49,219 nt of DNA from Cyanobacteria bacterium SZAS-4 (GCA_018266255.1 JAFEAT010000016.1:12724-61942), one strand, 5' to 3'; shown: positions 9,793 to 18,347, numbered from the stretch's first letter. Notes: a model not told the origin generated them from the letters alone. Program-made: numbers and translations.

Positions 9793-9803
9793 TGAGGCAC
9801 TCC

Positions 9804-10145
9804 ATGACTGATACCACTTCCAAAACCAAATTGGCCGCGATCGATCACGTTGCTATACCTGTGACTGACGTTGAGTCTTCAGTCAAATGGTACACGTCGC
9901 AGTTCAACTGCAACATCGAATACCAGGACGACACCTGGGCATTTCTAGCATTCGAAAACATAAAACTAGCCCTTGTTGTCACGCATCAACATCCACCGCA
10001 CCTAGCCTTTGTCAGTCCCCATGCCGAAAGTTATGGTCAACTAAAAACCCATCGGGATGGATCACGTTCGATTTACATCAAGGATCCGGCCGGCAATGCA
10101 GTTGAGATCGTTGCAGAAGATTCCGTTCCCAAAAATGGTGGCTAA
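9804..10145 (+). CDS. VOC-family (glyoxalase/bleomycin-resistance fold) protein
   Basis: A small single-domain protein of about 113 residues. It has the family opening IDHVAIPVTDVESSVKWY (His as first metal ligand) and the closing strand SIYIKDPAGNAVEIVAED (Glu as last ligand), so a metal-binding paired beta-alpha-beta-beta-beta fold is likely. The substrate cannot be named. The ATG at 9804 has GAGG 6 nt upstream. The ATG at 9792, overlapping the photolyase stop, is an alternative. It is followed 2 bp later by the FAD oxidoreductase, so the three genes are probably cotranscribed. Confidence 0.85.
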   Translation: MTDTTSKTKLAAIDHVAIPVTDVESSVKWYTSQFNCNIEYQDDTWAFLAFENIKLALVVTHQHPPHLAFVSPHAESYGQLKTHRDGSRSIYIKDPAGNAVEIVAEDSVPKNGG

Positions 10146-10147
10146 CT

Positions 10148-11425
10148 TTGGCAAAGAAAACTCCTGCGGTCATTATAGTTGGCGGTGGTCTGGCTGGGCT
10201 TACGTGCGCGGTCAAGTTGCATGAAGCCGAAGTGCCGTTTCTTCTGGTCGAGGCATCAGACAAGCTAGGCGGTCGCGTGGCGTCTGATCGCTATGACAAT
10301 TTCATTCTGGACCGAGGCTTTCAGGTGCTTTTGACTGCTTATCCAGAGGCAAAAAGGATTCTGGATTACTCTAAACTCGGGCTTCACGCTTTCTATCCAG
10401 GTGCTCTGGTCTTCCGTGGAGGTAAATTACACAAGCTCGCAGACCCCTTTCGGCATCCTCTAGACGCAGTGTCAGGTGCACTTTCGCCGATCGGCAGTTT
10501 GGCAGACAAGATGCAAGTCGGCAAGCTAAGACAGTCTCTGGTCGGTACGACGGTTAAAAAACTGTTCGAAAAGCCTGAAACGACCACTGAGAAAGCACTA
10601 CAGGATCATGGCTTTTCTAAAGAGATGATCGATAGCTTCTTCCGCCCGTTTCTAGGAGGAATTTTTCTGGACCGCAGTTTGAAAACTTCTAGTCGAATGT
10701 TCGATTTTGTCTTCAAAATGTTCTCCGAAGGGGACACCTCGCTGCCGGCCCGAGGCATGGGAGCTATCGCCGACCAGCTAGCAGCAAAACTGCCAGCTTC
10801 ATCGATTCGCATGAAATCTCATGTTCGCAACGTTCAAGACGGCTTCGTCATCATGGACGACGGTGACACAATGGCAGCGCCCATCATAGTTGTAGCCACC
10901 GAAGGTCCAGAAGCAGCGAAACTTTTGGGCGAGGAAATTCAGACAACACCTGCCAGATCAGTGCTTTGTGTCTATTACGCCGCCCAGAAAGCTCCCTTCG
11001 AAGAACCAATCCTTGTACTCAATGGCGAAGGAAAGGGGTGCGTCAATAACGTCTGCGTGCCCAGTAACGTCGCTCGCTCTTACGCGCCTGAAGGGCAGCA
11101 CCTGGTTTCGGTTTCAGTCCTCGGTGAACGTGACGAAGACGAAGACAAAGAAATCGACGACGAAGTGCGCAAAGACTTGAAACCCTGGTTTGGTGAGCAG
11201 GTCGAGTCCTGGCGCTACCTCAGATCTTACAAAATCAAGTATGCTTTGCCCGATCAGAGCCCACCACAGCTTGCAACTGCCCAAAGACCTGTCAAACTGA
11301 GACCGGGCATCTTTGTGTGCGGCGATCACCGGGACAACGCATCCATCAACGGGGCTCTGGCCTCCGGTCGCCGAGCAGCCGAGGCGGTATTGACCGACCT
11401 CAAGGCAGCGGGCAAAACCGAATAA
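10148..11425 (+). CDS. FAD-dependent amine-oxidase/phytoene-desaturase-like oxidoreductase
   Basis: 425 residues with an N-terminal dinucleotide-binding motif (VIIVGGGLAGLTCAVKL), then LVEASDKLGGRVASD, the typical FAD-pyrophosphate region of the monoamine oxidase/protoporphyrinogen oxidase/phytoene desaturase superfamily. The C-terminal FAD motif is IFVCGDHRDNASINGALASG. The start is TTG at 10148, immediately after the VOC stop, with GGTGG just upstream. The substrate is unknown. Related genes often sit with photolyases in light-stress loci (established for some proteobacteria), which fits the neighbour, but no LitR/CarH-type regulator is seen here. Confidence 0.87.
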   Translation: MAKKTPAVIIVGGGLAGLTCAVKLHEAEVPFLLVEASDKLGGRVASDRYDNFILDRGFQVLLTAYPEAKRILDYSKLGLHAFYPGALVFRGGKLHKLADPFRHPLDAVSGALSPIGSLADKMQVGKLRQSLVGTTVKKLFEKPETTTEKALQDHGFSKEMIDSFFRPFLGGIFLDRSLKTSSRMFDFVFKMFSEGDTSLPARGMGAIADQLAAKLPASSIRMKSHVRNVQDGFVIMDDGDTMAAPIIVVATEGPEAAKLLGEEIQTTPARSVLCVYYAAQKAPFEEPILVLNGEGKGCVNNVCVPSNVARSYAPEGQHLVSVSVLGERDEDEDKEIDDEVRKDLKPWFGEQVESWRYLRSYKIKYALPDQSPPQLATAQRPVKLRPGIFVCGDHRDNASINGALASGRRAAEAVLTDLKAAGKTE

Positions 11426-11473
11426 GCGATTTGAAATTTGCCTGAACTGGGAATACCCAAGACATCAGGGTGT

Positions 11474-11539
11474 TCTTGCTATTATTTGTTGTGCAAGACA
11501 CATGCCATGTTTCTTAAATGAAAAGAGATTGGAAACATG
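11474..11539 (+). promoter_or_regulatory. Candidate promoter and two inverted repeats upstream of the Ser/Thr kinase
   Basis: An extended -10 element (TGC then TATTAT, 11477-11485) lies inside a 6-bp inverted repeat, TCTTGC (11474-11479) and GCAAGA (11493-11498), as an operator would. Downstream, CATGTTTC (11506-11513) and GAAACATG (11532-11539) form a perfect 8-bp inverted repeat in the predicted leader, just before the GTG start at 11562. No good -35 box is seen, as expected for an extended -10 promoter. This is sequence inspection only. Confidence 0.4.
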
Positions 11540-11561
11540 TGACTAAGTCTAGAGAACGATT

Positions 11562-12971
11562 GTGAATCCCGAAGCGCAGAAATCTTTAGAGAAACGCAAA
11601 AAGTGCCCGGCATGCAGCCGAGAATTTACGGGCACTCTGGTCGTTTGCAAGCACGACGGAACGCTGCTAATTCCGATCAAAGAAGATTTGATGATCGGCA
11701 CTACTCTTGCCGATAAATATAAAATCGAGTCTGAAATCGGGCGCGGCGGAATGAGTGTCGTCTACAAAGGGCGGCATGAATTGATGGATCGCATGGTCGC
11801 AATCAAAATGTTGCAGGCGCAACTTGTCAACGACCAGACAAGTATCAAGCGCTTCAAACAGGAAGCCAAAGCAGCCAGCTGTTTGACTCATACTAATGTG
11901 ATTACGGTTTATGACTGTGATGTCTCACCCGGCGGGCAGCCCTATTTAGTCATGGACTATCTCGTTGGGGAAAGTCTTGCAGACATCATCAAGCGCGAAA
12001 ATCATGTTGAAGAGATGCGCGCGTTGAACATCTTCATTCAGGCATGCGATGCGCTTGAACATGCACACCTGAAGGGTGTATTGCACCGAGATTTGAAGAG
12101 CAGCAACATCATGCTCGTCGACTTCGAAGGAAAAACCGATGTCGTTAAAGTGGTGGACTTCGGCATTGCGAAATTGATGCCAAACTCCGGCAAGCAATCT
12201 CAAAATCTTACACAAACAGGCGAAATTTTCGGTAGTCCGATCTATATGAGCCCAGAGCAGTGCCTGGGTTCGCATCTAGACGCACGCTCAGATATTTATT
12301 CGATGGGTGCAATGCTGTACGAGTCTCTGATGGGAATGCCACCACTTATGGGTGACACCATTATTGATACTATGCAGATGCACGTTTCGACTATGCCGGC
12401 GAGTTTCGCTGACATGCGTCACGACTTGAATATTCATCCACAGTTCGAAGCGGTTGTTTTCAAGGCTCTCGAGAAGAAGCCTGAAGACCGCTATGGCTCG
12501 ATGGAACAGTTCCGAGACGCGCTTGCGCACGTAGCTCGAACCATCGAAATGGATAAGTTCGAACCGCGCCCTGTTCGTGATATGTCGACGATGCAACCAC
12601 GCTCGACCAAGCAGAATATGACACCTCAACGCAACACTAATGCGGGTGCGTTGCCAAAACCACAAATTTCCTCAATCTCCGCTTCGCAGAAGATCGATAA
12701 CGGTGCTGCCAAAGGCGCTCCGGTGATGAACACTCCGATGGGCTCGATTTCGCGAGTCAGCCAAACCGGCATGAAAGCTGCGTATGCGCCTAACAGCAAA
12801 ATGAACGATCCAAGTCGATTGAATAAGAGCAAACTGGGCGATTTGAAGAACGCTGAAAACAAAGCTTCTAAGAGCAAGCTGTTGATTGGTGCCGTAATAA
12901 TGATCGTACTGGCACTGATTCTAGTCATTGGCATGGTAATTTACGTAACCAATCGCCACGTTCCCACATAA
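11562..12971 (+). CDS. Membrane-anchored Ser/Thr protein kinase with N-terminal zinc ribbon
   Basis: A 469-residue Hanks-type kinase. It begins with a small zinc-ribbon-like module (C15-P-A-C18, then C29 and H31 before DGTLL). The kinase domain follows: glycine loop GRGGMSVVYKG, catalytic Lys about residue 82 in VAIKML, HRDLKSSN with Asp about 177, DFG near 199, and activation-segment end YMSPEQC. A basic, Gln/Asn/Ser-rich linker of ~110 residues leads to one C-terminal transmembrane helix (LLIGAVIMIVLALILVIGMV) and a tail of about eight residues. The kinase therefore faces the cytoplasm with almost nothing outside, so it is unlikely to sense external ligands by an ectodomain. The start is GTG with AGAGA upstream. 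Confidence 0.93.
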   Translation: MNPEAQKSLEKRKKCPACSREFTGTLVVCKHDGTLLIPIKEDLMIGTTLADKYKIESEIGRGGMSVVYKGRHELMDRMVAIKMLQAQLVNDQTSIKRFKQEAKAASCLTHTNVITVYDCDVSPGGQPYLVMDYLVGESLADIIKRENHVEEMRALNIFIQACDALEHAHLKGVLHRDLKSSNIMLVDFEGKTDVVKVVDFGIAKLMPNSGKQSQNLTQTGEIFGSPIYMSPEQCLGSHLDARSDIYSMGAMLYESLMGMPPLMGDTIIDTMQMHVSTMPASFADMRHDLNIHPQFEAVVFKALEKKPEDRYGSMEQFRDALAHVARTIEMDKFEPRPVRDMSTMQPRSTKQNMTPQRNTNAGALPKPQISSISASQKIDNGAAKGAPVMNTPMGSISRVSQTGMKAAYAPNSKMNDPSRLNKSKLGDLKNAENKASKSKLLIGAVIMIVLALILVIGMVIYVTNRHVPT

Positions 12972-13096
12972 CACTGACGGTTCTCAACAAATGAGCCGCA
13001 TGGAGCGCCTGGTTGCCTGGAGCGCCAGTCTGTTGACCGGCTGAAGCCAGCGCCGCATCGCTAGGCGACTTTCAGGAGTAAGTCTTCTATTGGTGC

Positions 13097-14791
13097 CTAT
13101 TTATCAAAGTTCGGATTTTTAAGAATCGGACTTTTTGTGTTGGTTTTGTCAGGTTTCTGAATCTCGACTTCTGACACTAAAACTGAGGGAGAAACTATGC
13201 TGGTTATTTCTCTTGAGTTTTGCACCGCATATGGTTTGGCATCATTGCCGGTGGCATCAATGTCGCGCAACAATCTCATCGAGATGTTCGAGAAGTTTCC
13301 GCCCCGCACTAGTTGCTCGGTTCCATCTGCGACGGATACTTTGTAGAGCAGCACAGGTGGATACAATGAAACACCCGAGCTGCCTGACATGAACGCCTTG
13401 AAAAACGATTGCAGGTTGGAGAAGTCGAGGTCACTGGCATTTCCTGTGATTCGGCGAGCGATATAGACTTCTTTCAGTCCTTCCTCTTTACCGAGTTCAA
13501 GCAAACGTGCCTTGAGGGCTTCAGGAGAAAGCTTGTGATCCGAATTTATGAAGATGTTGCTTGTTGCACTGCCGCCTCGCTTTCCGTGCCCATTGCTGCG
13601 CGCTATCGTGCGAGTAGGAATTCGGCTCATGCATAGAGTTTTCAAAATCCCTTTTTCAACAAGGGTAATCTTTTGTCCCTTCAAACCATCTTCATCAACA
13701 GGGTAATAGCCGAAGAGCGGCTTACCATCGTGGCTTTTTGCGTTGGGATCGTCTACGACATCGATAAATTTCGGCAGAATTCTCTGACCGAGCTTTTCAC
13801 TCATGTCAGTTCCGAGCATTCGCCGCATATCAGTTGCAGAACGTGCCAGTTTCGGCTCTAGCACTTGATGGAAAAGTTGAGCTCCGGCTTGTCCTTCAAA
13901 CAAAACAGGACCGCGATAGTCGTCGACTTTAGGCGCAGCAGCAAGCATTTCCAGACGATCGCACAATTCTGCAGCTCGCTTTTTCAATTCGTCGAGTTTC
14001 GGTAATTCTTTTTCTGTATAGGCTGGAAACAGCTCCTGATCGGAGAAGTGCATACCGTCAGCAGATTGTGCCTGGGCACTGATCGTCAACATATAGGCTT
14101 TCTCGCCTATGCGATTTTGGAACCCCTCTGAGTTTAAAAACCAATGATTGTCCGCCATGGCAGCAAGATTGGCTTGGGAGCTGCGAATCAGTGGGCGGCT
14201 CTTAAAAGTGGCAGTCAGTTCGCGAAGATTAGCCGCCCACTTGTCGCGATCAATCTCCAACGTCTCGGTCGGTTGCAGCTCTACGAGTGCAGTCTCATGC
14301 GAAAACGAGTCGGGACGGTCTTCGACCGTATTCTGCTTCAAGTAGGTTTTTTTCGATTCCAAACCTTCGATCGCTTGTTTGTAAGCAGCATCTGTGCGCA
14401 GCCACAGCTCACGCCGCAAAGTATCGTAATTGTTATCCACACTGATGGCAGACGAACCAAATGAACGGGGACTGCTAAACATGTCGCCTGCGTCTGACGA
14501 ACCAGAGGCGCTGTCTAACTTGTAATCGCCGATGCGCACGTCGACGCTGAGCGTTCGTCCATGGTCACGGCTATCATCGGTCAGGGCACCGAATGTGGCA
14601 CCAAGGCTGACGCTGTCTGTGTCGTGAACGGTGTATCCAATGTAATAAGGTGCGTCGTGACTTTGCAACTTCAGTCTCGAAATCGACCTGGCCATCTCAT
14701 CTTTCATCGCAGGGAAGATTTGATCTGTCGGCGTGTTATTTGGTGAAACCATGGTGGAAAGCGCGAGCAGTCCGCTTATAAGTGACTTCAT
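13097..14791 (-). CDS. Exported TldD/PmbA-family protein lacking the HExxxH metal site
   Basis: 564 residues with a short N-terminal signal-like segment (MKSLISGLLALSTMVS). It aligns by eye along its length with the upstream neighbour: SVSLGATFGALTDDSRDHGR, LWLRTDAAYKQAIEGL and ILPKFIDVVDDPNA match equivalents there. Where the neighbour has HEIFGH, this one reads HQVLEP (His about residue 308), so Glu and the second His are missing. In the known TldD/TldE system the TldE/PmbA partner likewise lacks the metal site and forms a heterodimer with TldD. The ATG overlaps the upstream stop (ATGA) and has GGAGGAAA before it, indicating coupled translation. The role is inferred as the non-catalytic partner. 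Confidence 0.85.
   Translation of the reverse strand: MKSLISGLLALSTMVSPNNTPTDQIFPAMKDEMARSISRLKLQSHDAPYYIGYTVHDTDSVSLGATFGALTDDSRDHGRTLSVDVRIGDYKLDSASGSSDAGDMFSSPRSFGSSAISVDNNYDTLRRELWLRTDAAYKQAIEGLESKKTYLKQNTVEDRPDSFSHETALVELQPTETLEIDRDKWAANLRELTATFKSRPLIRSSQANLAAMADNHWFLNSEGFQNRIGEKAYMLTISAQAQSADGMHFSDQELFPAYTEKELPKLDELKKRAAELCDRLEMLAAAPKVDDYRGPVLFEGQAGAQLFHQVLEPKLARSATDMRRMLGTDMSEKLGQRILPKFIDVVDDPNAKSHDGKPLFGYYPVDEDGLKGQKITLVEKGILKTLCMSRIPTRTIARSNGHGKRGGSATSNIFINSDHKLSPEALKARLLELGKEEGLKEVYIARRITGNASDLDFSNLQSFFKAFMSGSSGVSLYPPVLLYKVSVADGTEQLVRGGNFSNISMRLLRDIDATGNDAKPYAVQNSREITSIVSPSVLVSEVEIQKPDKTNTKSPILKNPNFDK
13107..13137 (+). terminator. Probable intrinsic terminator after the kinase gene
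   Basis: AAAGTTCGGATT pairs with AATCGGACTTT, allowing one wobble and one bulged G, and TTTTT follows on the plus strand. It lies inside the last codons of the convergent TldD/PmbA gene. The 125-bp stretch before it also contains GGAGCGCC twice in direct orientation, 17 bp apart, with no gene. Confidence 0.45.
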
Positions 14792-16644
14792 CTGCTTTCC
14801 TCCCCTGCTTTAGACTTCGTTTCAGCAGACGGTTCAGACTTCTTACCTGTAGTCGACTCAGTTTTCGTTTCTGCAGCGTCAACCCTTTTCTGAGCCGCGT
14901 CACTCTTTGTCTCGGGCGGCGCCGCCTGACCTGACTTGCCCTCGCTGTCTCGGTCTGGTGGCGGCAGCACGGGAGGCTTATCTTGCTCTTTTATATTGCG
15001 CTCTACTTCAATAGTTTGAACCAGTAAACTCGGCGAAATTGCCGACACTGGAACCCACCCAGATTCAGCACCACATGTTCCATTAAACACATCGTCATCA
15101 TCTGCTGCGCCGAGAATCCGCTCGAGTGAGGTCAGTGGTGTGCCGACTAAATCGACGCCACGAAGCAGTTCGTCAGGACGACCATCTGGAAAGACTCTCC
15201 ACACCCGCAGTGGTTTGAGCTTAAACACTTGCGGCATGAACGCCTGCGTCATTGTAAATCCACCGGCGATTTCGTCGAATATCAATCCATACGGCTTACC
15301 CTGCCGTTTTACTTCTGCGATCAGCTGTTCGCGCAATGTGGCATACGGAACTCGTTTGGAAGAATCAACAATAAGATTGGCCTGGCGAGCCACTGGTTTC
15401 GAACCTGGCGAGGAGCGTCCGTGACCGTTCGAATTGGGAAAGCCTTTAATAGGCGATCTCTCCATGAGATAGCCTTTGAGAATTCCTTTATCAACTAACA
15501 CGGCTTTTTGTGCAGGAACACCTTCATCGTCATACAAGTAATGACCGTTCAAAGCCTTGGTTCCAAGCCGTTCTTTCAGTGGATCGTCAACCACGGTGAT
15601 AAATGTAGGCATCACTTCTTTGCCAATCAACTTGGTAAAAGTGCGTCCTTCGCCTTCATCTTTTTGACGATGTCCTTCGATGCGATGACCGAAAATCTCG
15701 TGGAAATAGACACCTGCAGATTTGGCTTGCAATATGGCTGGGCCGGCGAATGGCTCGGCTGCTTTTGCGACTCTCAATGCCTCGACCGAAGCTGCGACTT
15801 TGCGCACCATTGCTTCCAGCTTCTCTTCATCTGGCAAATCTGTCTTTGTTGGTGCTTCGACGCCATCGTATAGCCACACTCGCATTCCGTCGTCAGCAGT
15901 GGCATCGGCTATCGTGTAGATGCGGAATTGCACGTGGTCGTCTTCCACTGTCGTGCCTTCACTAGTAACCAGATATCTTCTTGTTTTAGTCGCTGAAAAT
16001 CGCACCATAGAACTTTTGATATTCGGGTAGCTTTTATAAATTGCAGACAGTTTGCGCAAACGTTCTTCCCACATGGATCTATCGATGTTCATCTCAATTG
16101 GTTTACCGATAAAGAAAGACGGTTTCTCCTTCGAGAAATCGTCTGAATTATCTTCTTCAGCGATGCGCACGTCGCGATTGGTCAGCACTTTCTGATAGTC
16201 GGCCTGGGCCGCTTTATAGGCAGCGTCGGTTCTTTCCCATAAGGTCGTTCTCAACGCTGCTTCATCATCATCAAGCGGAATAGCGGTGCGTGCACTGATA
16301 AAGTCACCAGCGCGCATGCCACCACCTCTGGTCTGATGAGTGTTGTCGACTTGTGGCGTACCAACCCTAAGTTCGATGTCTAGAACACGCTTGTGGCTCT
16401 CAGGCTTATCGCTGGTGAGCCCGCCGTAGTCAGCAGAGATTTCAATTGAATGTGTGTCGTAGAGCCGATATGCAAGGAAGTACAAACCAGCCTCACCGTC
16501 ATCTTTTTTCAATTTAGTGAACGAACGGTTCAGCTCTTTCTGCATCGCACGCAGCACTACGTCGTCGCTGGCGTGGGATGGACCAATTGTTAGTGTGAGC
16601 GCACCTAGTACTGATAAAAGTGTGCAAAGGCGCTTGGCTAACAT
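14788..16644 (-). CDS. Exported TldD-like zinc metallopeptidase
   Basis: 618 residues starting with a Sec-type signal peptide (about residues 1-25, ending near GPSHA). The body is TldD/PmbA family, with the metal-binding HEIFGHRIEGHRQKDEG (HExxxH at H315-E316-H320) followed by KEVMPTFITVVDDP. TldD peptidases bind zinc and cleave unfolded peptides inside a barrel formed with TldE. The E. coli enzymes are cytoplasmic, so an exported pair is unusual. After about residue 555 a low-complexity tail rich in Lys, Glu, Thr, Ser and Pro (about 60 residues) has no recognised fold. TAAGGAGAA precedes the ATG. It is translationally coupled to the downstream paralogue. Confidence 0.88.
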   Translation of the reverse strand: MLAKRLCTLLSVLGALTLTIGPSHASDDVVLRAMQKELNRSFTKLKKDDGEAGLYFLAYRLYDTHSIEISADYGGLTSDKPESHKRVLDIELRVGTPQVDNTHQTRGGGMRAGDFISARTAIPLDDDEAALRTTLWERTDAAYKAAQADYQKVLTNRDVRIAEEDNSDDFSKEKPSFFIGKPIEMNIDRSMWEERLRKLSAIYKSYPNIKSSMVRFSATKTRRYLVTSEGTTVEDDHVQFRIYTIADATADDGMRVWLYDGVEAPTKTDLPDEEKLEAMVRKVAASVEALRVAKAAEPFAGPAILQAKSAGVYFHEIFGHRIEGHRQKDEGEGRTFTKLIGKEVMPTFITVVDDPLKERLGTKALNGHYLYDDEGVPAQKAVLVDKGILKGYLMERSPIKGFPNSNGHGRSSPGSKPVARQANLIVDSSKRVPYATLREQLIAEVKRQGKPYGLIFDEIAGGFTMTQAFMPQVFKLKPLRVWRVFPDGRPDELLRGVDLVGTPLTSLERILGAADDDDVFNGTCGAESGWVPVSAISPSLLVQTIEVERNIKEQDKPPVLPPPDRDSEGKSGQAAPPETKSDAAQKRVDAAETKTESTTGKKSEPSAETKSKAGEESR

Positions 16645-16690
16645 CCGGTTCTCCTTAGGGACTCAAACAACATTCAAGCATGTTCGCCAT

Positions 16691-16718
16691 ACTATAGCGT
16701 CATCCCGTCGCCTCAATA
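16691..16718 (-). promoter_or_regulatory. Predicted sigma-70-type promoter of the TldD/TldE-like operon
   Basis: On the minus strand TATTGA (16718-16713) and TATAGT (16696-16691) are separated by 16 nt. The -10 box is near consensus and the -35 box is weak. The predicted start site, near 16684, leaves a leader of about 40 nt that includes the strong TAAGGAGAA ribosome site. Confidence 0.45.
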
Positions 16719-16792
16719 TTTAAATGACGGCAGAGCCTGCTTGGTAAAAGCGCACAGAAGCGCTATTATGACAATCGGCATTGGTAAAAATC

Positions 16793-17593
16793 ATGACGAA
16801 CGATTCGTACATTGGTGGCTTCATGATAATCACCGCAGCGACGGCTGTGGCTGTTTTTGGGCAGCTGACGGTGCGCCACCTCGTAGATAACCAAAAACTC
16901 AAAGATTGTCATGATGTGGGCGGGCAGTTTCTGGCCGTCGTAGGAACGATGTACGCCGTATTGCTTGGCTTAGTCGTAGTCGACGCGATGAGTCATTTTC
17001 AAGAGGCGTCAGTCTCAGTCGAACAAGAAGCAAATTCGCTCGCCGATATCTTCTTACTGGCTGAGCGTTTACCCCGAGATCGACGCGACAAGATTCAGAT
17101 TTTGTGCCAGCAATATGCAGATCAGGTGATCGACCAGGAATGGCCGGCTATGGACGACAGCAGAGTGTTTTTGCCGGCGCGCAAGTCAGCAATAGAGTTG
17201 ATGAAAACTACGATGGATTATGAACCAGTCAAGGAAAGTGAAAAAGCTGTTTATCCGATCATGGTGCAAGAAGTCTGCCAATTGTGGGACAACCGACGCA
17301 TGCGTACCAACGCGGCAACGCGCGGAATGCCCCTGGTCGAGTGGGTTGTACTGATCGTCGGCGGAATTGTGACTGTCGTATTCACATATTTCTTCCACGT
17401 TGAGTCCATCGGCGCTCAAGTGGCGATGACGACGATGGTTACACTCATTATTGGATTGAATCTTTTTCTAGTTTTACTGTTTGGCTATCCGTTTTCAGGG
17501 GACCTGACAGTCAGCCCCGACGCCTTTAAACTTGATCAGCTAATCTTCCAAGACAAGCTTGGAATGCGGAAGACCGAAAATAATTTGGATTAG
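16793..17593 (+). CDS. DUF4239 (bestrophin-like) membrane protein
   Basis: About 266 residues with two N-terminal transmembrane helices (IITAATAVAVFGQLTV; LAVVGTMYAVLLGLVVV) and two C-terminal ones (VVLIVGGIVTVVFTYFF; TMVTLIIGLNLFLVLLFGY). A soluble helical middle carries the family pattern VEQEANSLADIFLLAERLP, and the end GYPFSGDLTVSPDAF is typical. DUF4239 proteins are described as bestrophin-like; an anion-channel role is suggested but unproven. I chose the ATG at 16793; a TTG at 16781 is in frame. No strong ribosome site is visible for either. It is divergent from the TldD-like operon. Confidence 0.85.
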   Translation: MTNDSYIGGFMIITAATAVAVFGQLTVRHLVDNQKLKDCHDVGGQFLAVVGTMYAVLLGLVVVDAMSHFQEASVSVEQEANSLADIFLLAERLPRDRRDKIQILCQQYADQVIDQEWPAMDDSRVFLPARKSAIELMKTTMDYEPVKESEKAVYPIMVQEVCQLWDNRRMRTNAATRGMPLVEWVVLIVGGIVTVVFTYFFHVESIGAQVAMTTMVTLIIGLNLFLVLLFGYPFSGDLTVSPDAFKLDQLIFQDKLGMRKTENNLD

Positions 17594-17614
17594 ACTGCCG
17601 AATCAGTTGTTTGG

Positions 17615-17803
17615 CTACGTATTCGACTTTGCTGGAGGTAGCAGGGTAAGAAACAGATGCACCACTGAGCCTACTGCTTCCGCAATTTCCGCAAGAAACG
17701 ACCGAATACTAATCAACACTATGAATGTGACGAACAGGATCATCTGTTTGTTCGACTCAGTGCTGAGGGACGCCTCTGGGACTGTATCTCTGTCAAATAG
17801 CAT
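17615..17803 (-). CDS. Small one-helix membrane protein, unknown
   Basis: A 62-residue frame, MLFDRDTVPEAS onward. It has an acidic/polar N terminus, one hydrophobic helix (MILFVTFIVLISI), an Arg, then a second amphipathic to hydrophobic stretch (VGSVVHLFLTLLP). The ATG has AAGGGGA about 7 nt upstream, a good ribosome site that separates it from the longer open frame reading back to 18070, which would overlap the next gene. No homologue is recognised. It faces the DUF4239 gene tail to tail. Confidence 0.55.
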   Translation of the reverse strand: MLFDRDTVPEASLSTESNKQMILFVTFIVLISIRSFLAEIAEAVGSVVHLFLTLLPPAKSNT

Positions 17804-17962
17804 GAACGATTCCCCTTCGAATAAGTTCGAATGAGTGACAAGAATATTGCTAGTAATGGTTACCGGGACTGATAATTGATCTTTTCTGTGACTAAAGTGT
17901 ACCTCTGCCAGCGTTACCATGTTGTTACCATGGAAAAGACACATGGGTAGGCTGTTATGAGA

Positions 17963-17994
17963 CAAACGCCCTGACAAAAACATCAGAGCGTTTG
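17963..17994 (-). terminator. Stem-loop downstream of the gene at 18021-18347
   Basis: CAAACGCCCTGA and TCAGAGCGTTTG pair over 12 positions (one position is a wobble when transcribed on the minus strand) around an 8-nt loop. It sits 26 bp past the stop codon. The following bases on the minus strand (TCTC) are not a strong T-tract, so it could be a weak terminator or an mRNA-stabilising hairpin. Confidence 0.5.
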
Positions 17995-18020
17995 CGTGAA
18001 GTCTTCGTCGAACAAAAACA

Positions 18021-18347
18021 TTACTTCGACTTTTTGCCTTTGCTCGTCTTGGTACTATCCTTAGTATCAATTTTAGTCGTTTCTGTTTTTTCAGAAGCTG
18101 TCGCTGGACTAGCGGCAGTCGTTTCGGTCACTTTAGTTTTCGTTTCTGTTTTCGCCGCATCAGCTGATTTGGTGGATTTCTTTCGAGTGTATCCTTTTAC
18201 TACTGTGCCGTCTTTTTTGGTGTATCCAGCCACTTCAATGGTGTCAGACGAACTAGCGGATTTCGTTGATTTTGCAAATGCATGTTGATCGAATCCGAAG
18301 GACATTGCAGTCGCCAACGCCAACAGCAGCGCGCTTATTTTTTTCAT
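18021..18347 (-). CDS. Small exported Lys/Thr-rich protein with GYTKKDGTVVKGYTRKK motif
   Basis: 108 residues. Signal peptide MKKISALLLALATAMSFGF ends near HAFA. The mature part has one copy of the motif GYTKKDGTVVKGYTRKK, resembling the short repeat (xGYxRKDGTxVxxHxR) found in many small exported bacterial proteins. The rest is a low-complexity K/T/S/A/E tail. AAGGAGAGC lies just before the ATG at 18347, which is preferred over an upstream in-frame start. An inverted repeat GTCCAA-aa-TTGGAC (18370-18383) sits just upstream and may be an operator. The function is unknown; a surface or wall-bound location is likely. Confidence 0.75.
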   Translation of the reverse strand: MKKISALLLALATAMSFGFDQHAFAKSTKSASSSDTIEVAGYTKKDGTVVKGYTRKKSTKSADAAKTETKTKVTETTAASPATASEKTETTKIDTKDSTKTSKGKKSK

